Positions 14,398 to 23,129 are shown, counted from the first letter of the stretch. The stretch is 64,000 nucleotides of DNA from Microbacterium capsulatum (GCF_030865425.1 NZ_JAVFCB010000001.1:173482-237481), one strand, 5' to 3'. Numbers and translations: made by a program. Notes: generated by a model from the sequence alone, not told the origin.

Positions 14398-15267
14398 TCA
14401 GACCACGCTGTTCTCCCGGCTGTCCGCGGGCTCGGACGCGCCCGGCTCGTCGGCGTGCGTGACGCGTGCCGCGAGCTCTCGGACGACGGCGTCGAGCCGA
14501 GCGACCGATGCGGCGAGGTCCCGGACGGCCGAGCCCTCGCCGGGGGCGGGGGGCGGGGGATCCCCGGGGCGGTCGGCGGAGGGGCTCAGCAGGAGTTTCA
14601 GCTCCGCGATGTCCTCCGCTAGAGCGCGCATGGCCTGCGCGGTCCCTTCCTGGCGGCTCCGCCGGCCCTCCAGGAGTCCGAGCAGGAAATAGAGGAGGAC
14701 GACGAGCGCCACGGCGCCCAGGAAGATCATCCCCTGGGGACTGCTCGCGAAGAGGATCGGATAGCCGAGGTAGGGCACGTGGCCGACGACCTTGCCGACC
14801 ACGCCGCTCGGGAAGGTCTGGAACACGTCGTTGCCGGAGTTCCCGTCGCCCTTGGTCGCGAAGACGCGCCCGGCGGGGGTGTTCTCGATCTTCACGATCC
14901 TGTGCACGACGTGGGACGGCAGGTCGTACTGCTTCTGGTCGGCGGCCGGCACGATCACCGCGATCACGTCGCCGACCTTGAGATCGGCCGGCTGCACGCC
15001 ATGGAGCACGACGAGTTCGCCCGTGACGATGGTCGGGGTCATCGATCGGCCGGAGACCGCGACGAGGGGCGGACTGGCCTGGTTGACGACCGCCAGGGCG
15101 AAGTAGCCGATGACGCCCGCGACGACGAGCGCTGCGGGCACCCAGCGCACGGCGAACGACAGGGCCCGCCTCAGCCCGCGAGGGGCCCCGGCGGTGCGGC
15201 GGAGACGCCGGCCGTCCGTGGGGGTGCTGATCGGGAAAGGCCGATCGCCTGCGCGGGCGAGGAACAT
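14398..15267 (-). CDS. Signal peptidase I, SipW/ER type
   Basis: A 289-residue membrane protease of family S26B. After a basic N-terminus there is a membrane helix (about 42-62). The nucleophile serine is in SGRSMTPTI, and a histidine in SHVVHRI replaces the usual lysine, as in SipW and eukaryotic signal peptidases. KGDGNSGNDV is the conserved box E region. A second membrane helix (about 198-218) and a long charged, partly coiled tail follow. Its ATG directly abuts the stop of the upstream secreted-protein gene (TAGATG). It probably processes the two exported products of this operon. Confidence 0.88.
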   Translation of the reverse strand: MFLARAGDRPFPISTPTDGRRLRRTAGAPRGLRRALSFAVRWVPAALVVAGVIGYFALAVVNQASPPLVAVSGRSMTPTIVTGELVVLHGVQPADLKVGDVIAVIVPAADQKQYDLPSHVVHRIVKIENTPAGRVFATKGDGNSGNDVFQTFPSGVVGKVVGHVPYLGYPILFASSPQGMIFLGAVALVVLLYFLLGLLEGRRSRQEGTAQAMRALAEDIAELKLLLSPSADRPGDPPPPAPGEGSAVRDLAASVARLDAVVRELAARVTHADEPGASEPADSRENSVV

Positions 15268-16047
15268 CTAGCCCGACACGGAGGCTCGGACATAGAACGT
15301 CAGGCTGGACAGGGACGCCTGCTGGCCCTGCGGGATGCCGCCGGGCGTCACGATCGACGCGATCACGAAGAGCGTGTTCTGGGACGCGTTCGATGCGCTC
15401 GCCGGCTGGCACGCGGCCTGGGCCTCCTCCTGGGCGAGGGTCGGGCTGCCGGGCGCGGCGGCGCAGGCGCTCAACGCGTTGCTGCCGGCCATGGCAGGGG
15501 CGAGATAGCCGTTGACCTGGCTTCCTCCCAGCAGGAGCTTGCCCGCCGAGTCGACCATGCCCGTCGTGCCCTGATCGAGAGCGGCGCAGTAGACGACCGA
15601 GTCCGTGTCCGTGACGTTGACCAGCGGGGCGGCGACGCTCCCCGCAGTCGCATTCACGCACGATCCCGTGTGGATGGCGTGGTAGAGACCGGTGGAGATG
15701 AAGGCGTTCGGATTGTTCAGCACCTGCGCGGCATGGACCGCATTCGTCCAGGAGACGTCGACGCGGATCGCGTTCGCCATCTGGTAGCTCATCTGCAGCT
15801 TGGCCAGCGCCACTCCGGACTGGAGCAGCGCTCCGCCGTTCGGGCGGGTCACTGTCGACGACAGGGGCGTCACCTCGGCGACCTCCCCGCTCGCCGGCGC
15901 GCCCGCGGGGGGCGAGATCGCAGGCGAGGAGCCGCCCGTGCTGGCGAGCCAGTAGGAGCCGCTCACCACCAACGAGACGAGGACGCCGGCCACCGCGAAC
16001 AACCGCCGGCCGGTCGGAGCGGCCGACGGTCGTCCTTCCGACGTCAT
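15268..16047 (-). CDS. Exported hypothetical protein, probable SipW-class substrate
   Basis: A 259-residue protein with an N-terminal signal or anchor helix (about 16-35) after GRR. The remainder is rich in Ser, Ala and Asn with scattered cysteines. It carries a predicted beta-rich C-terminus (SLSSLTFYVRASVSG). No family is recognised. It lies between the other exported protein and the signal peptidase, with 23 nt to the former and none to the latter. ATG 16047 is used; GTG 16059 is possible. Confidence 0.65.
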   Translation of the reverse strand: MTSEGRPSAAPTGRRLFAVAGVLVSLVVSGSYWLASTGGSSPAISPPAGAPASGEVAEVTPLSSTVTRPNGGALLQSGVALAKLQMSYQMANAIRVDVSWTNAVHAAQVLNNPNAFISTGLYHAIHTGSCVNATAGSVAAPLVNVTDTDSVVYCAALDQGTTGMVDSAGKLLLGGSQVNGYLAPAMAGSNALSACAAAPGSPTLAQEEAQAACQPASASNASQNTLFVIASIVTPGGIPQGQQASLSSLTFYVRASVSG

Positions 16048-16070
16048 CGGGTCGAGCACGGCGCGCACGA

Positions 16071-16721
16071 CTAGATGGGCTGGGCGGTGAAGTAGTACGC
16101 GGGCGAGAGGTTCGCGGGAGTCGTCGCCGTGTTGTAGAGGCTGCCCCCGGTGTCGACGGTGATCGCGTAGTAGTAGTTTGCCGGGAGGTTCCAGGTCAGG
16201 TAGCCGCTCGTCGAGGTCAGGTAGCTGACGCTCACGCCCGTCGCCTGGGTCCAGGCGGCGTTCGAGGTGCACGCGGTCTGGCACTGGTAGACGTTCACCG
16301 GCAGCGAGTACGAGCTGTAGTCCTTCTGCAGGCTCGCCAGGTTCGTGACGTAGAGGCTGACCGTGAGCCCGGTGTGCGTGCCGAGGTTCGCGGTGGAGGC
16401 GTCGATGATCGCGAGGTCGCCCGCGGTCGTCACCGTGGTCGCCGACTGCGCGATCGGCGTCCACGACGGGGAAACGACCGAGAGGGTCGTCGTCGAACCG
16501 GTCGTCGTGCTCGTCGTGTACTTCCCGAACGTGACGCCGCTGGGAAGCGGCGACGTGCTCGTGGAGATCGGGTAGACGAAGTTCGACGAGGTCGATCCCG
16601 AGGTCACGGTCGGCGTCGCCGTGCCGGTGCTGCCGAGGAAGGAGACGCTGAGCGATGCGAGAAGCACCGCGAGGCCGGGGACGCCGATCGCCAGCAGTCC
16701 GCGGCGGAACCTGTTTTTCAT
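16071..16721 (-). CDS. Exported Ser/Thr-rich hypothetical protein, first in SipW operon
   Basis: A 216-residue protein: basic start MKNRFRRG, hydrophobic helix (about 9-30) and a mature region very rich in Thr and Ser with many aromatic residues (YYYAITVDTGG). This recalls the layout of TasA/camelysin cargo beside sipW in Bacillus, though no sequence motif of those families is evident. ATG 16721 places the signal peptide at the start; upstream in-frame starts would put 40 extra charged residues before it. A fibre or surface-layer component is a hypothesis. Confidence 0.68.
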   Translation of the reverse strand: MKNRFRRGLLAIGVPGLAVLLASLSVSFLGSTGTATPTVTSGSTSSNFVYPISTSTSPLPSGVTFGKYTTSTTTGSTTTLSVVSPSWTPIAQSATTVTTAGDLAIIDASTANLGTHTGLTVSLYVTNLASLQKDYSSYSLPVNVYQCQTACTSNAAWTQATGVSVSYLTSTSGYLTWNLPANYYYAITVDTGGSLYNTATTPANLSPAYYFTAQPI

Positions 16722-16794
16722 CGAGACGACACCTGTCTTCTGCTCGGGAGGGGGCCGGCCCTCTGGATCTCGCGGACCGGTATATCGAGATGAT

Positions 16795-16838
16795 GTTATA
16801 CGGATTTCGCGATTCTTGTCCCCCATTTGGGGGACAAG
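16795..16838 (-). promoter_or_regulatory. Palindromic operator and -10 box of the SipW operon
   Basis: A perfect palindrome with 10-bp arms, CTTGTCCCCC (16815-16824) and GGGGGACAAG (16829-16838), loop ATTT. On the minus strand it is followed by TATAAC (16800-16795), a good -10, so the palindrome covers the expected -35 and upstream region. It looks like a repressor site, although a hairpin acting in RNA cannot be excluded. Confidence 0.55.
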
Positions 16839-16970
16839 GATTCCGGCGAGGGTGTGCACGCTTCAGGAGATGCTGACAAATCGGATCCGCTGTGTTCCGC
16901 CGGAGGGCGCGGTGCGCCAGGCTTCAGTTGCATCATCCGTCCGCGCCACCCACCGAACAGAGGAGTTCCG

Positions 16971-17276
16971 ATGACCACCTACCTGCTGATCTACCGCGCC
17001 GACCCGGCCGCGATGGCGGCGATGCCGGAGCCCACGCCCGAGCAGGCCGCCGAGATGATGTCGGCCTGGACGGGCTGGGCGGAGAGGGCCGGCGACGCGA
17101 TCGTCAACTTCGGCGACCCGACCGCGCCCGTCTCGCCGGGCGCCGACCCGACCGTCGGCGGCTACTCGCTGCTCCAGGGCGACTCGTACGAGGCGATCGC
17201 CGCACTCCTCGAGGGGCACCCGCACAAGGCCATGGGCGGCACGATCGACGTCTACGAGACGCAGCCCGTCATGTGA
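16971..17276 (+). CDS. YCII-related small protein
   Basis: A 101-residue dimeric alpha/beta-barrel-type protein of the YCII/DGPF superfamily (TTYLLIYRADPAAMAAM at the start; GGYSLLQGDSYEAIAALLEGHPH at the end). Relatives are small cytoplasmic proteins, often beside ECF sigma factors; enzymatic role unknown. ATG 16971 follows AGGAGTTCCG. It is transcribed away from the SipW operon. Confidence 0.75.
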   Translation: MTTYLLIYRADPAAMAAMPEPTPEQAAEMMSAWTGWAERAGDAIVNFGDPTAPVSPGADPTVGGYSLLQGDSYEAIAALLEGHPHKAMGGTIDVYETQPVM

Positions 17277-17318
17277 TCCGCGGATCCGTCCTCGGATCCG
17301 ATGAGGGCCGTCGCCACG

Positions 17319-18497
17319 TCAGCGGCGGCCCTCCGTCGTGCCGGCCGCGTGCGAGCGCCGGGCGAGTGCCTCGGCGATCAGCACGATCGCGAGGAGCACG
17401 ACGGCCATGCCGCCGACCGCCTCTGCCGCCGGGAGGGTCAGAGCCAGCGGGATCGAGGCCAGCGGCAGCAGCACCGCGGGGAGCGCCCAGGACAGCACGA
17501 ACCGGGCCCGCACACCGTATCGGGCGGAGATCAGGGCGTTCGCCGCGTACGCGAGTGCGACCCCAGCGCCGAGCGACACCGCGGCGGCCGGCGGCAGGGG
17601 GATGAGGGGTGCCCGCACCGCCGTCGACAGCGCACCTGCGAGGAGCATCACCCCGGCGACGAGGAAGTACGGGAGGAACGCGAACGTCTCGACGATGCCG
17701 CGGGAGTCGTCGCGCGCGGCGAGGCTCTCCAGTCCATCGCGCATCGCGTCGATGCCGAACATGAACATGCTCCAGGCGATCCCCGCGGTGACGATCAGCC
17801 CGAGCCCCGCCGTGACCGCCGCGATAGGCGTCATCGCGCCGGAGAGTGTGAGCACGACGGCCAGCACGGACTCGCCGAGCGCGATGATCACGAGGGTGCC
17901 GAACCGGTCGGCGAGGTGGTCCGCGTTCAGCGTGTTCACGCGCCGCAGCAGCCCCGGTGCGCTCGCGACGAGCAGCACGACCTCGCACAGGATCGCGACG
18001 GCCCAGAACGCGTAGTCCACCGGCGCCGGCAGGAACGCGGATGCCGCCCAGATCGCCGCGGTCGCGCCGTTGTACGACAGCAGCCGGACGCGGGAGGCGA
18101 CGCTCGTGGTCCAGCTCCGCCGCGTCCACAGCACGAGCATCACGCAGCGCAGCCCGGCGTTGCCGAGCGCGAACAGCCAGGCGCGCCCGCCCACGGCCTC
18201 AGGAGCGGCGACGGCGATCGCCCCGACGGCGGCCATCGCCGCGAGCATGTAGCCGGCGAGCGTCCGCCGGGACATCCCCAGCTGGACGTTCACGGTGTAG
18301 GTGAGGTTCACCCAAGACCACCACACCGACGCGAACAGGGCGAGGAACTTCAGGATCTCGCCGAACGACGGATCCGTGCGCAGGCCTGCCGCCAGCTGCC
18401 CGATGAGCGCGACGAACACGAGATCGAAGAACAGCTCCATCCAGTCGGCGCGCGACGCATCGCGATCCGTCCCCGAGCGGAGCCGTCCCCACATCAT
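17319..18497 (-). CDS. Low temperature requirement protein A family membrane protein
   Basis: A 392-residue integral membrane protein with about ten helices. Its N-terminal signature DWMELFFDLVFVALIGQLA and the motif WWSWVNLTYTVN identify the LtrA family (named from Listeria low-temperature growth). Biochemical function is unknown. It is a single gene, starting with two adjacent ATG codons, with no operon partners. Confidence 0.88.
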   Translation of the reverse strand: MMWGRLRSGTDRDASRADWMELFFDLVFVALIGQLAAGLRTDPSFGEILKFLALFASVWWSWVNLTYTVNVQLGMSRRTLAGYMLAAMAAVGAIAVAAPEAVGGRAWLFALGNAGLRCVMLVLWTRRSWTTSVASRVRLLSYNGATAAIWAASAFLPAPVDYAFWAVAILCEVVLLVASAPGLLRRVNTLNADHLADRFGTLVIIALGESVLAVVLTLSGAMTPIAAVTAGLGLIVTAGIAWSMFMFGIDAMRDGLESLAARDDSRGIVETFAFLPYFLVAGVMLLAGALSTAVRAPLIPLPPAAAVSLGAGVALAYAANALISARYGVRARFVLSWALPAVLLPLASIPLALTLPAAEAVGGMAVVLLAIVLIAEALARRSHAAGTTEGRR

Positions 18498-18703
18498 CTG
18501 CCCATCATGCCGCGATGCGGGCGGTGAGACTCGGTTCCGGCGCAGACGCGCCAGGACGAATCGACCGGCCAGGGTGCTGCTGCCCGCGCCTCGCAGCGAT
18601 GCGTCGAGCCGGCGGCACGGCCGGCCGTCGATCGTAGGGGGATCAGATCGGCGACCGCGTTCCCGATAGCATGAGGCCCGTCCGTCCGACCCGGGAGCAA
18701 GAG

Positions 18704-19312
18704 ATGACGACCCGCCGACAGTCCGCGATCGCCCTGACCGCGATCCTCGCCGCCGCTCTCGCCGCCGCCCTCGCCGGGTGCGCCGCGGGGCCCGTCGGTG
18801 CGCCCAGCCCGTCGTCGACGGCAGTGCGCGGCGTCGCGGCTTCGCCCTCGCCCGCCGCGGCGTCCGCCGCGCCCGACCGGAACTGTGCGACGATCGGCGT
18901 CACGGTGCAGGATGTCGCCGGTATCACGGGACTGCCGTACGTGACGACGAAGGACATCACGCACGGCTGCGGCTACGTGAGCACGCCCGACGCGGGCGGC
19001 CGCACGGCGACGGCGGAGGTGCTGCGGCTTCCCGGTATGACGTCGGCCGCGTTCGAGGCGAGCTACGCCGCGATGAGCGGATCGGGCGTGTCGGGGACCT
19101 GTGCATGGGAGGACGCCCGGCATTCGGCCTTCACCTGCGCGCAGATGGTTCCCGGCGCGGCGCAGGGGCTCCACGGCGCCAGCCAGTCGCTCGTGCTGCA
19201 GGGCGACCACCTGCTGCATCTCGTCGTCGCCACGAACGTCCCCGATTTCGCGAGCACCGCGGATCACGCGTCCTGGCCGCTCGCGCAGGAGCTGCGGCGC
19301 CGGGGGATCTGA
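18704..19312 (+). CDS. Putative lipoprotein
   Basis: A 202-residue exported protein with a signal peptide and lipobox LAGC at about residue 24, then a Pro/Ser/Ala linker and a globular domain with conserved cysteines (NCATIGVTVQDVAGI, HGCGYVS, CAWEDARHSAFTCAQ). No named family recognised. ATG 18704 follows GGGAGCAAGAG; an upstream ATG (18671) has no ribosome site and would lengthen the n-region. It converges with the second lipoprotein gene; the two products share a similar layout. Confidence 0.7.
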   Translation: MTTRRQSAIALTAILAAALAAALAGCAAGPVGAPSPSSTAVRGVAASPSPAAASAAPDRNCATIGVTVQDVAGITGLPYVTTKDITHGCGYVSTPDAGGRTATAEVLRLPGMTSAAFEASYAAMSGSGVSGTCAWEDARHSAFTCAQMVPGAAQGLHGASQSLVLQGDHLLHLVVATNVPDFASTADHASWPLAQELRRRGI

Positions 19313-19325
19313 CCGCGTCCAGGAC

Positions 19326-19925
19326 TCAGCGCTGCGGCTGGATGAGGACGAGGCCCTGTTTCGTGTCGGAGACCGTCACCCAGCCGTCGCTGAACAGGTA
19401 CGTCATGCCGTAGCCCTGATCGTCCTTGCTGAGCGAGTAGCGGGGATCCGCGGTGATGTAGACGCCGCGTGCGTTGTCCTCGCGGATCCAGCCCTCGGCG
19501 ACGAGTTGCGCCTCGCGGCCTTGCGCGTCGCTCGCCGAGATCGGCGCCCAGCCGTAGAGCAGCCCGTGATCGGACGCCTGGGTCTGGTCCGCCCAGATGC
19601 ACTGCAGACCGCCCGGCAGCACGTTCGGCCCGAACGAGAACTCCCGCTGCTTCGCGGCCCAGCCCTGCTTCTTCAGGGCGGCGACCGTGTCCGGGGTGAT
19701 CAGGGTGTCGCAGGTGAGCGGGCCGTTGCTCGCGGCCGGTTTCGCTGCGGGGGAGGCCGAGGGAGTGCCGGATCCGTTCGCCTCCGCCGTCGACGTGGCC
19801 GAGGGCGGGGTCTTCGGGGCGGGGGCGCCCTGGCTGCACGCCGTGGCGACGGCGATCAGCCCGGCGGCCAGGACGGCCGGCAGGAGGACGCGCACGGAGC
19901 GGCGGATCAGGGGCGCGTGCGTCAC
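19326..19925 (-). CDS. Putative lipoprotein
   Basis: A 199-residue protein with signal peptide and lipobox ATAC near residue 24, then a disordered Ala/Pro/Ser linker and a globular domain with LTCDTLITPDTVAALKKQG and LQCIWADQT. The start is GTG 19925, overlapping the stop of the upstream phosphatase gene by 4 nt (GTGA). The long frame to 20474 is antisense-like within that gene and is rejected. Function unknown; both this and the convergent lipoprotein carry a paired-cysteine domain. Confidence 0.7.
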   Translation of the reverse strand: MTHAPLIRRSVRVLLPAVLAAGLIAVATACSQGAPAPKTPPSATSTAEANGSGTPSASPAAKPAASNGPLTCDTLITPDTVAALKKQGWAAKQREFSFGPNVLPGGLQCIWADQTQASDHGLLYGWAPISASDAQGREAQLVAEGWIREDNARGVYITADPRYSLSKDDQGYGMTYLFSDGWVTVSDTKQGLVLIQPQR

Positions 19926-20731
19926 AGGCTCGACGGGGCCGCGAAGAATCCGAGGAACGCGTCGTGCAGCACGCCGTTCGTGGCGAGGGCCGACCGCGCG
20001 GAGAGCGTGGGCGTGCCGTCGAAGGCCGTGGCGGTGCCGCCCGCCTCGGTCACGATCGCGAACGCCGCGGCGATGTCGTACTCCTTGACGTCGAACTCCG
20101 CGACCATGTCGATCCGGCCCTCGGCGAGCATCATGTACGCGAACACGTCGCCGTACCCGCGGTCGCGCCAGACCCGGCGGGACAGCGCGAGGAGCTGGTC
20201 GGTCCGGCCGGCGTCGTCCCACTGCCCGATGCTCTGGAAGCTGACGCTCGCGTCGTCGAGATCCGCGACGCCGGACACCCGGATCGCGCGGGGCTCGGCG
20301 CCGGTCGACGCCCAGGCGCCGAGGCCGGGGGCCGCCCACCAGCGCCGTCCCAGTGCGGGCATGCTGACCACGCCGACGCGGGCGACGCCGTCGACGGCGA
20401 GACTGATCATCGTGCCCCACAGCGGAACTCCGCGCAGGAAGTTGGCGGTGCCGTCGATCGGGTCGATGATCCACTGCCGGCGCGCGTCGCCCGAGGAGCC
20501 GTACTCCTCGCCGAGGATCCCGTCCTCGGGACGCTCGGCCCGCAGGATCTCCCGGATCGCGCGTTCGGTGGCGAGGTCCGCATCCGTCACGTGCGAGCGG
20601 TCCGCCTTCAGCGAGACGTGCAGGTCGGCCGCGTCGAAGCGGGGCAGCGACTGCGCGTCGGCGGCGTCGGCAAGGCGGAGAGCGAGGTCGAGGTCGCTCT
20701 GGAAGTCGGCATCGGCGCGAGTCTCAGACAC
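19922..20731 (-). CDS. hisN: Inositol monophosphatase-family phosphatase, likely histidinol-phosphatase
   Basis: A 269-residue Mg-dependent phosphatase. Metal ligands are visible: KADRSHVTDAD, GEEYG, IDPIDGTANF and a C-terminal AEFDVKEYDIAAAFAIVTEAGG. The closest recognisable type is actinobacterial HisN, which makes histidinol from its phosphate; a general inositol phosphatase is the alternative. The start is GTG 20731, with TATCCT at 20743-20738 exactly 6 nt upstream. It is followed by a lipoprotein gene with a 4-nt overlap. Confidence 0.8.
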   Translation of the reverse strand: MSETRADADFQSDLDLALRLADAADAQSLPRFDAADLHVSLKADRSHVTDADLATERAIREILRAERPEDGILGEEYGSSGDARRQWIIDPIDGTANFLRGVPLWGTMISLAVDGVARVGVVSMPALGRRWWAAPGLGAWASTGAEPRAIRVSGVADLDDASVSFQSIGQWDDAGRTDQLLALSRRVWRDRGYGDVFAYMMLAEGRIDMVAEFDVKEYDIAAAFAIVTEAGGTATAFDGTPTLSARSALATNGVLHDAFLGFFAAPSSL

Positions 20732-20895
20732 CCCTCCAGGATACGGGGACGGCCGCCGGCGCCGCCCGTCGGAGAGAGCCCGGAGTGTGCTCGGCGCGCA
20801 CGACACGCCAGGGATGCACGGCCGGACGGCGCCGATTTCACATCCGTCCTGTCCGCTGGTAATGTGATTCCTCGGCCGGGCAACCGGCACGCCGA

Positions 20896-20968
20896 GCACC
20901 TCTAGCTCAATCGGCAGAGCAACTGACTCTTAATCAGTGGGTTCTGGGTTCGAGTCCCAGGGGGTGCA
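20896..20968 (+). tRNA. tRNA-Lys (CTT anticodon)
   Basis: A 73-nt cloverleaf. Acceptor strand GCACCTC pairs with the 3' GGGGTGC. The D arm is AGCTCAATCGGCAGAGC. The anticodon stem ACTGA/TCAGT encloses loop CTCTTAA with CTT at 20929-20931. The T arm CTGGGTTCGAGTCCCAG is complete. CCA is not encoded. Confidence 0.96.
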
Positions 20969-20976
20969 CGACAGAG

Positions 20977-21016
20977 AAAGAGCCGGTCGGACCGCAAAAG
21001 GCCCGACCGGCTCTTT
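20977..21016 (+). terminator. Terminator after tRNA-Lys
   Basis: Perfect 14-bp arms AAAGAGCCGGTCGG (20977-20990) and CCGACCGGCTCTTT (21003-21016), followed by one more T. A classical intrinsic terminator 9 nt after the tRNA. Confidence 0.9.
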
Positions 21017-21221
21017 TGTCGATTCCGGGACGGTGCTTCGGTGCATGCACCGAACGTGCCCGCGGTTCTCCTGGTCCCCGCACGACCGCACCGGACTAGG
21101 ATCGTTCCGTGAAGATCGGGATGGTGCTGGACGCGTTGCGCGGCACGACACGGAAGGGCGACCCGGCCGCCCCGTGATCCTCCTGTCCTCCTTCGCCCGA
21201 TCCGGGAGAGGGGGTGAATGC

Positions 21222-21419
21222 ATGGACGATCAGGTTCTCGAAGCCGGCGATGTCATCAGCGCGGTCGTGACGAAGGCCCTGCCGTTCGGTGTTCTCGTGG
21301 AGTACGCCGGCGTGCCGGGACTCGCGCGGGGCGTGCAGGCCGAGCCCGGCGTCGCACTCGACGTGCGGGTGCTCGAATTCGACGCGACGCTGCGGCGGTT
21401 CTCCGCCGAAATCGTGTGA
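21222..21419 (+). CDS. Small S1-like (OB-fold) protein
   Basis: A 65-residue protein: GDVISAVVTKALPFGVLVEY matches the start of an S1 RNA-binding domain, followed by VRVLEFDATLRRFSAEIV as its last strand, with a shortened middle. It probably binds RNA or is a degenerate S1 fold. ATG 21222 is preceded by GAGAGGGGG. Frames reaching further upstream would run into the tRNA and its terminator. Confidence 0.6.
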   Translation: MDDQVLEAGDVISAVVTKALPFGVLVEYAGVPGLARGVQAEPGVALDVRVLEFDATLRRFSAEIV

Positions 21420-21529
21420 TGTCCGGGGTGCGGGCGGCGCGAAGCCGCCCGCACCCACCCCCCGCGGCGCCGCCCTGCGCCCCCAAAACCACCCTGGCGG
21501 GTGACCGCCCGGCTCACTAGACTCGCGCC

Positions 21530-21925
21530 ATGAGCGATGCCGAAGGAACACCCGAGAACCCCTGGCAGCTGCGCACGGCACCGGGATCGAGCGAGTACAC
21601 GATGCACCGCGACGGCGACGAACTGGTCTGCCAGGTCGGGTCCACGACGCTGCGCTACCAGGCGCGGGCGATCGAGGATCTGCACGCGTGGCTGGCCGCG
21701 CAGGGGGACTGGGTGCCGCTCGGCGCCGCGGACGAGCAGAAGCCCGCCGCCGACGGCACGGTCGAGGCGTTCGGCCGGGCCGAGGACAACCCCGTCGGCG
21801 GCTGGTACGGCCTGCGCAAGGGCTACCGCGGCCGGTTCGGGATGTATCTGCCGCCGCTGCTCGAGCACCTCGGCCTCGTCGAGCTCGAGCACAACGCCCG
21901 CAACAACCGGGTGCGCGCGCTCTGA
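21530..21925 (+). CDS. Conserved hypothetical protein
   Basis: A 131-residue soluble protein beginning MSDAEGTPENPWQLRTAPG, with a C-terminal GGWYGLRKGYRGRFGMYLPPLLEHL segment that looks like a conserved core. No function is known. The ATG has TAGACT (21518-21523) exactly 6 nt upstream and no ribosome site, so the message is probably leaderless. It converges with the propeller-protein gene. Confidence 0.7.
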   Translation: MSDAEGTPENPWQLRTAPGSSEYTMHRDGDELVCQVGSTTLRYQARAIEDLHAWLAAQGDWVPLGAADEQKPAADGTVEAFGRAEDNPVGGWYGLRKGYRGRFGMYLPPLLEHLGLVELEHNARNNRVRAL

Positions 21926-21929
21926 GCTG

Positions 21930-22835
21930 TCAGGCGCCTGCCGGCGCGATCGGATAGTCGACGAACGCGAAGGCCGATCCGTCGGGCGCCCAGCTGGGCA
22001 CGTTGATCGTGCCCTGACCTCCGTGCAGCCGCACGAGGACCGTCGGATCCTGCCACGCGTCCACCGCGACCAGCCGCAGTTCGACATCGAGGTCGGCGGG
22101 GTGCCCGGTCGTGCCGGGCGGGTAGCTCAGATAGGTGACGACGTCGCCGGTCGGCGCGACGTGCGGGAACCAGTTCACCCGCTCGTCGACCGTGAGCTGC
22201 TCGAGCTGCGTGCCGTCAGGACGGATCCGGGCGAGCTGCGCGTGCCCGGGGGAGAACTGCTCGGTGTTGAACAGGATCCATGCCCCGTCCGGCGTCCACT
22301 CGCCGCCGTCCGCCGGCCCCGGATGCGTCGTCACTGCGACGTCGTCCCGCCCATCCACGCCGACCGTGCGGATCGTCGCAGACGCCCACCAGTCCCCGTC
22401 CGCCGGATCGAGCCGCACGTAGGCGAGCCGGCCGCCGTCCGGGCTGATCCCGTGCAGGAAGTGCATGCCGCCGTCGTCGGCCGTGATCCGGTGTGCCGGG
22501 CCGCCCGCGACCGGGACCGACCAGATCCGCCAGTCCATCGCCGACGCGTAGACCGTGCGGCCGTCGGGGCTCAGCACGTGATCGTTGTTCACCTTCGGGA
22601 GGCCGTCCGTGGGGATCCGCCCGGGCGGGGCGGATCCGTCCGCCGGCAGCAGCCAGAGCGCGCCGTCGCCGTTGACGAGGAGCCGACCGTCCGGCGTCCA
22701 GTTCGGCGCCTCGTACAGCCGGTCGCGCGACTCGAAGACGGTGCGGACGGAGCCCGTTGCCCGGTCCCAGATCCGGATCCGCGCGGACTGACCCGGGCGC
22801 AGCACGCCCTCGGGACTCGCCTCGTCGTCGGGCAT
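21930..22835 (-). CDS. TolB-like WD40/PD40 beta-propeller protein
   Basis: A 301-residue protein with repeated PD40 motifs (NWTPDGRLLV, LSPDGRTVYASA, ISPDGGRLAYV, EWTPDGAWILFN, SWAPDGSAFAFV). No signal peptide is seen, so it is probably cytoplasmic. Such propellers bind oligosaccharides or proteins; specific role unknown. It follows a small gene on the same strand by 18 bp and is likely its operon partner. Confidence 0.78.
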   Translation of the reverse strand: MPDDEASPEGVLRPGQSARIRIWDRATGSVRTVFESRDRLYEAPNWTPDGRLLVNGDGALWLLPADGSAPPGRIPTDGLPKVNNDHVLSPDGRTVYASAMDWRIWSVPVAGGPAHRITADDGGMHFLHGISPDGGRLAYVRLDPADGDWWASATIRTVGVDGRDDVAVTTHPGPADGGEWTPDGAWILFNTEQFSPGHAQLARIRPDGTQLEQLTVDERVNWFPHVAPTGDVVTYLSYPPGTTGHPADLDVELRLVAVDAWQDPTVLVRLHGGQGTINVPSWAPDGSAFAFVDYPIAPAGA

Positions 22836-22853
22836 CGATCCGGCTCCGGGGCC

Positions 22854-23129
22854 TCAGACCGAGCGCACCGACAGCAGCAGATACCCGTCCGGGACCTTGG
22901 CCTCGAGCGAGGTCATGTCGTCGGCCTCGATCTCCTGCACGCCGTCGCGGCGCACGATCGTGCCCTCGGCGGTGAGGATCGTGTCCTTCTTCGCCATGGC
23001 GACCGGGGCCGAGGCGAGCTGCCATCCCGGCGGGGTCTGCGCGGCCAGCAGATCCTGGATCTCGTCCAGCTCCTCGGCCTGCACGGTGGCGGTCTGGGAC
23101 TCGACGGGACGGATGACACCGATCAGCAT
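22854..23129 (-). CDS. 91-residue conserved hypothetical protein
   Basis: Begins MLIGVIRPVESQTATVQAEE and has a predicted alpha/beta composition with AKKDTILTAEGTIVRRDGV. No family recognised. TACGCT at 23141-23136 lies exactly 6 nt before the ATG, indicating a leaderless transcript that continues into the propeller gene. Confidence 0.6.
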   Translation of the reverse strand: MLIGVIRPVESQTATVQAEELDEIQDLLAAQTPPGWQLASAPVAMAKKDTILTAEGTIVRRDGVQEIEADDMTSLEAKVPDGYLLLSVRSV

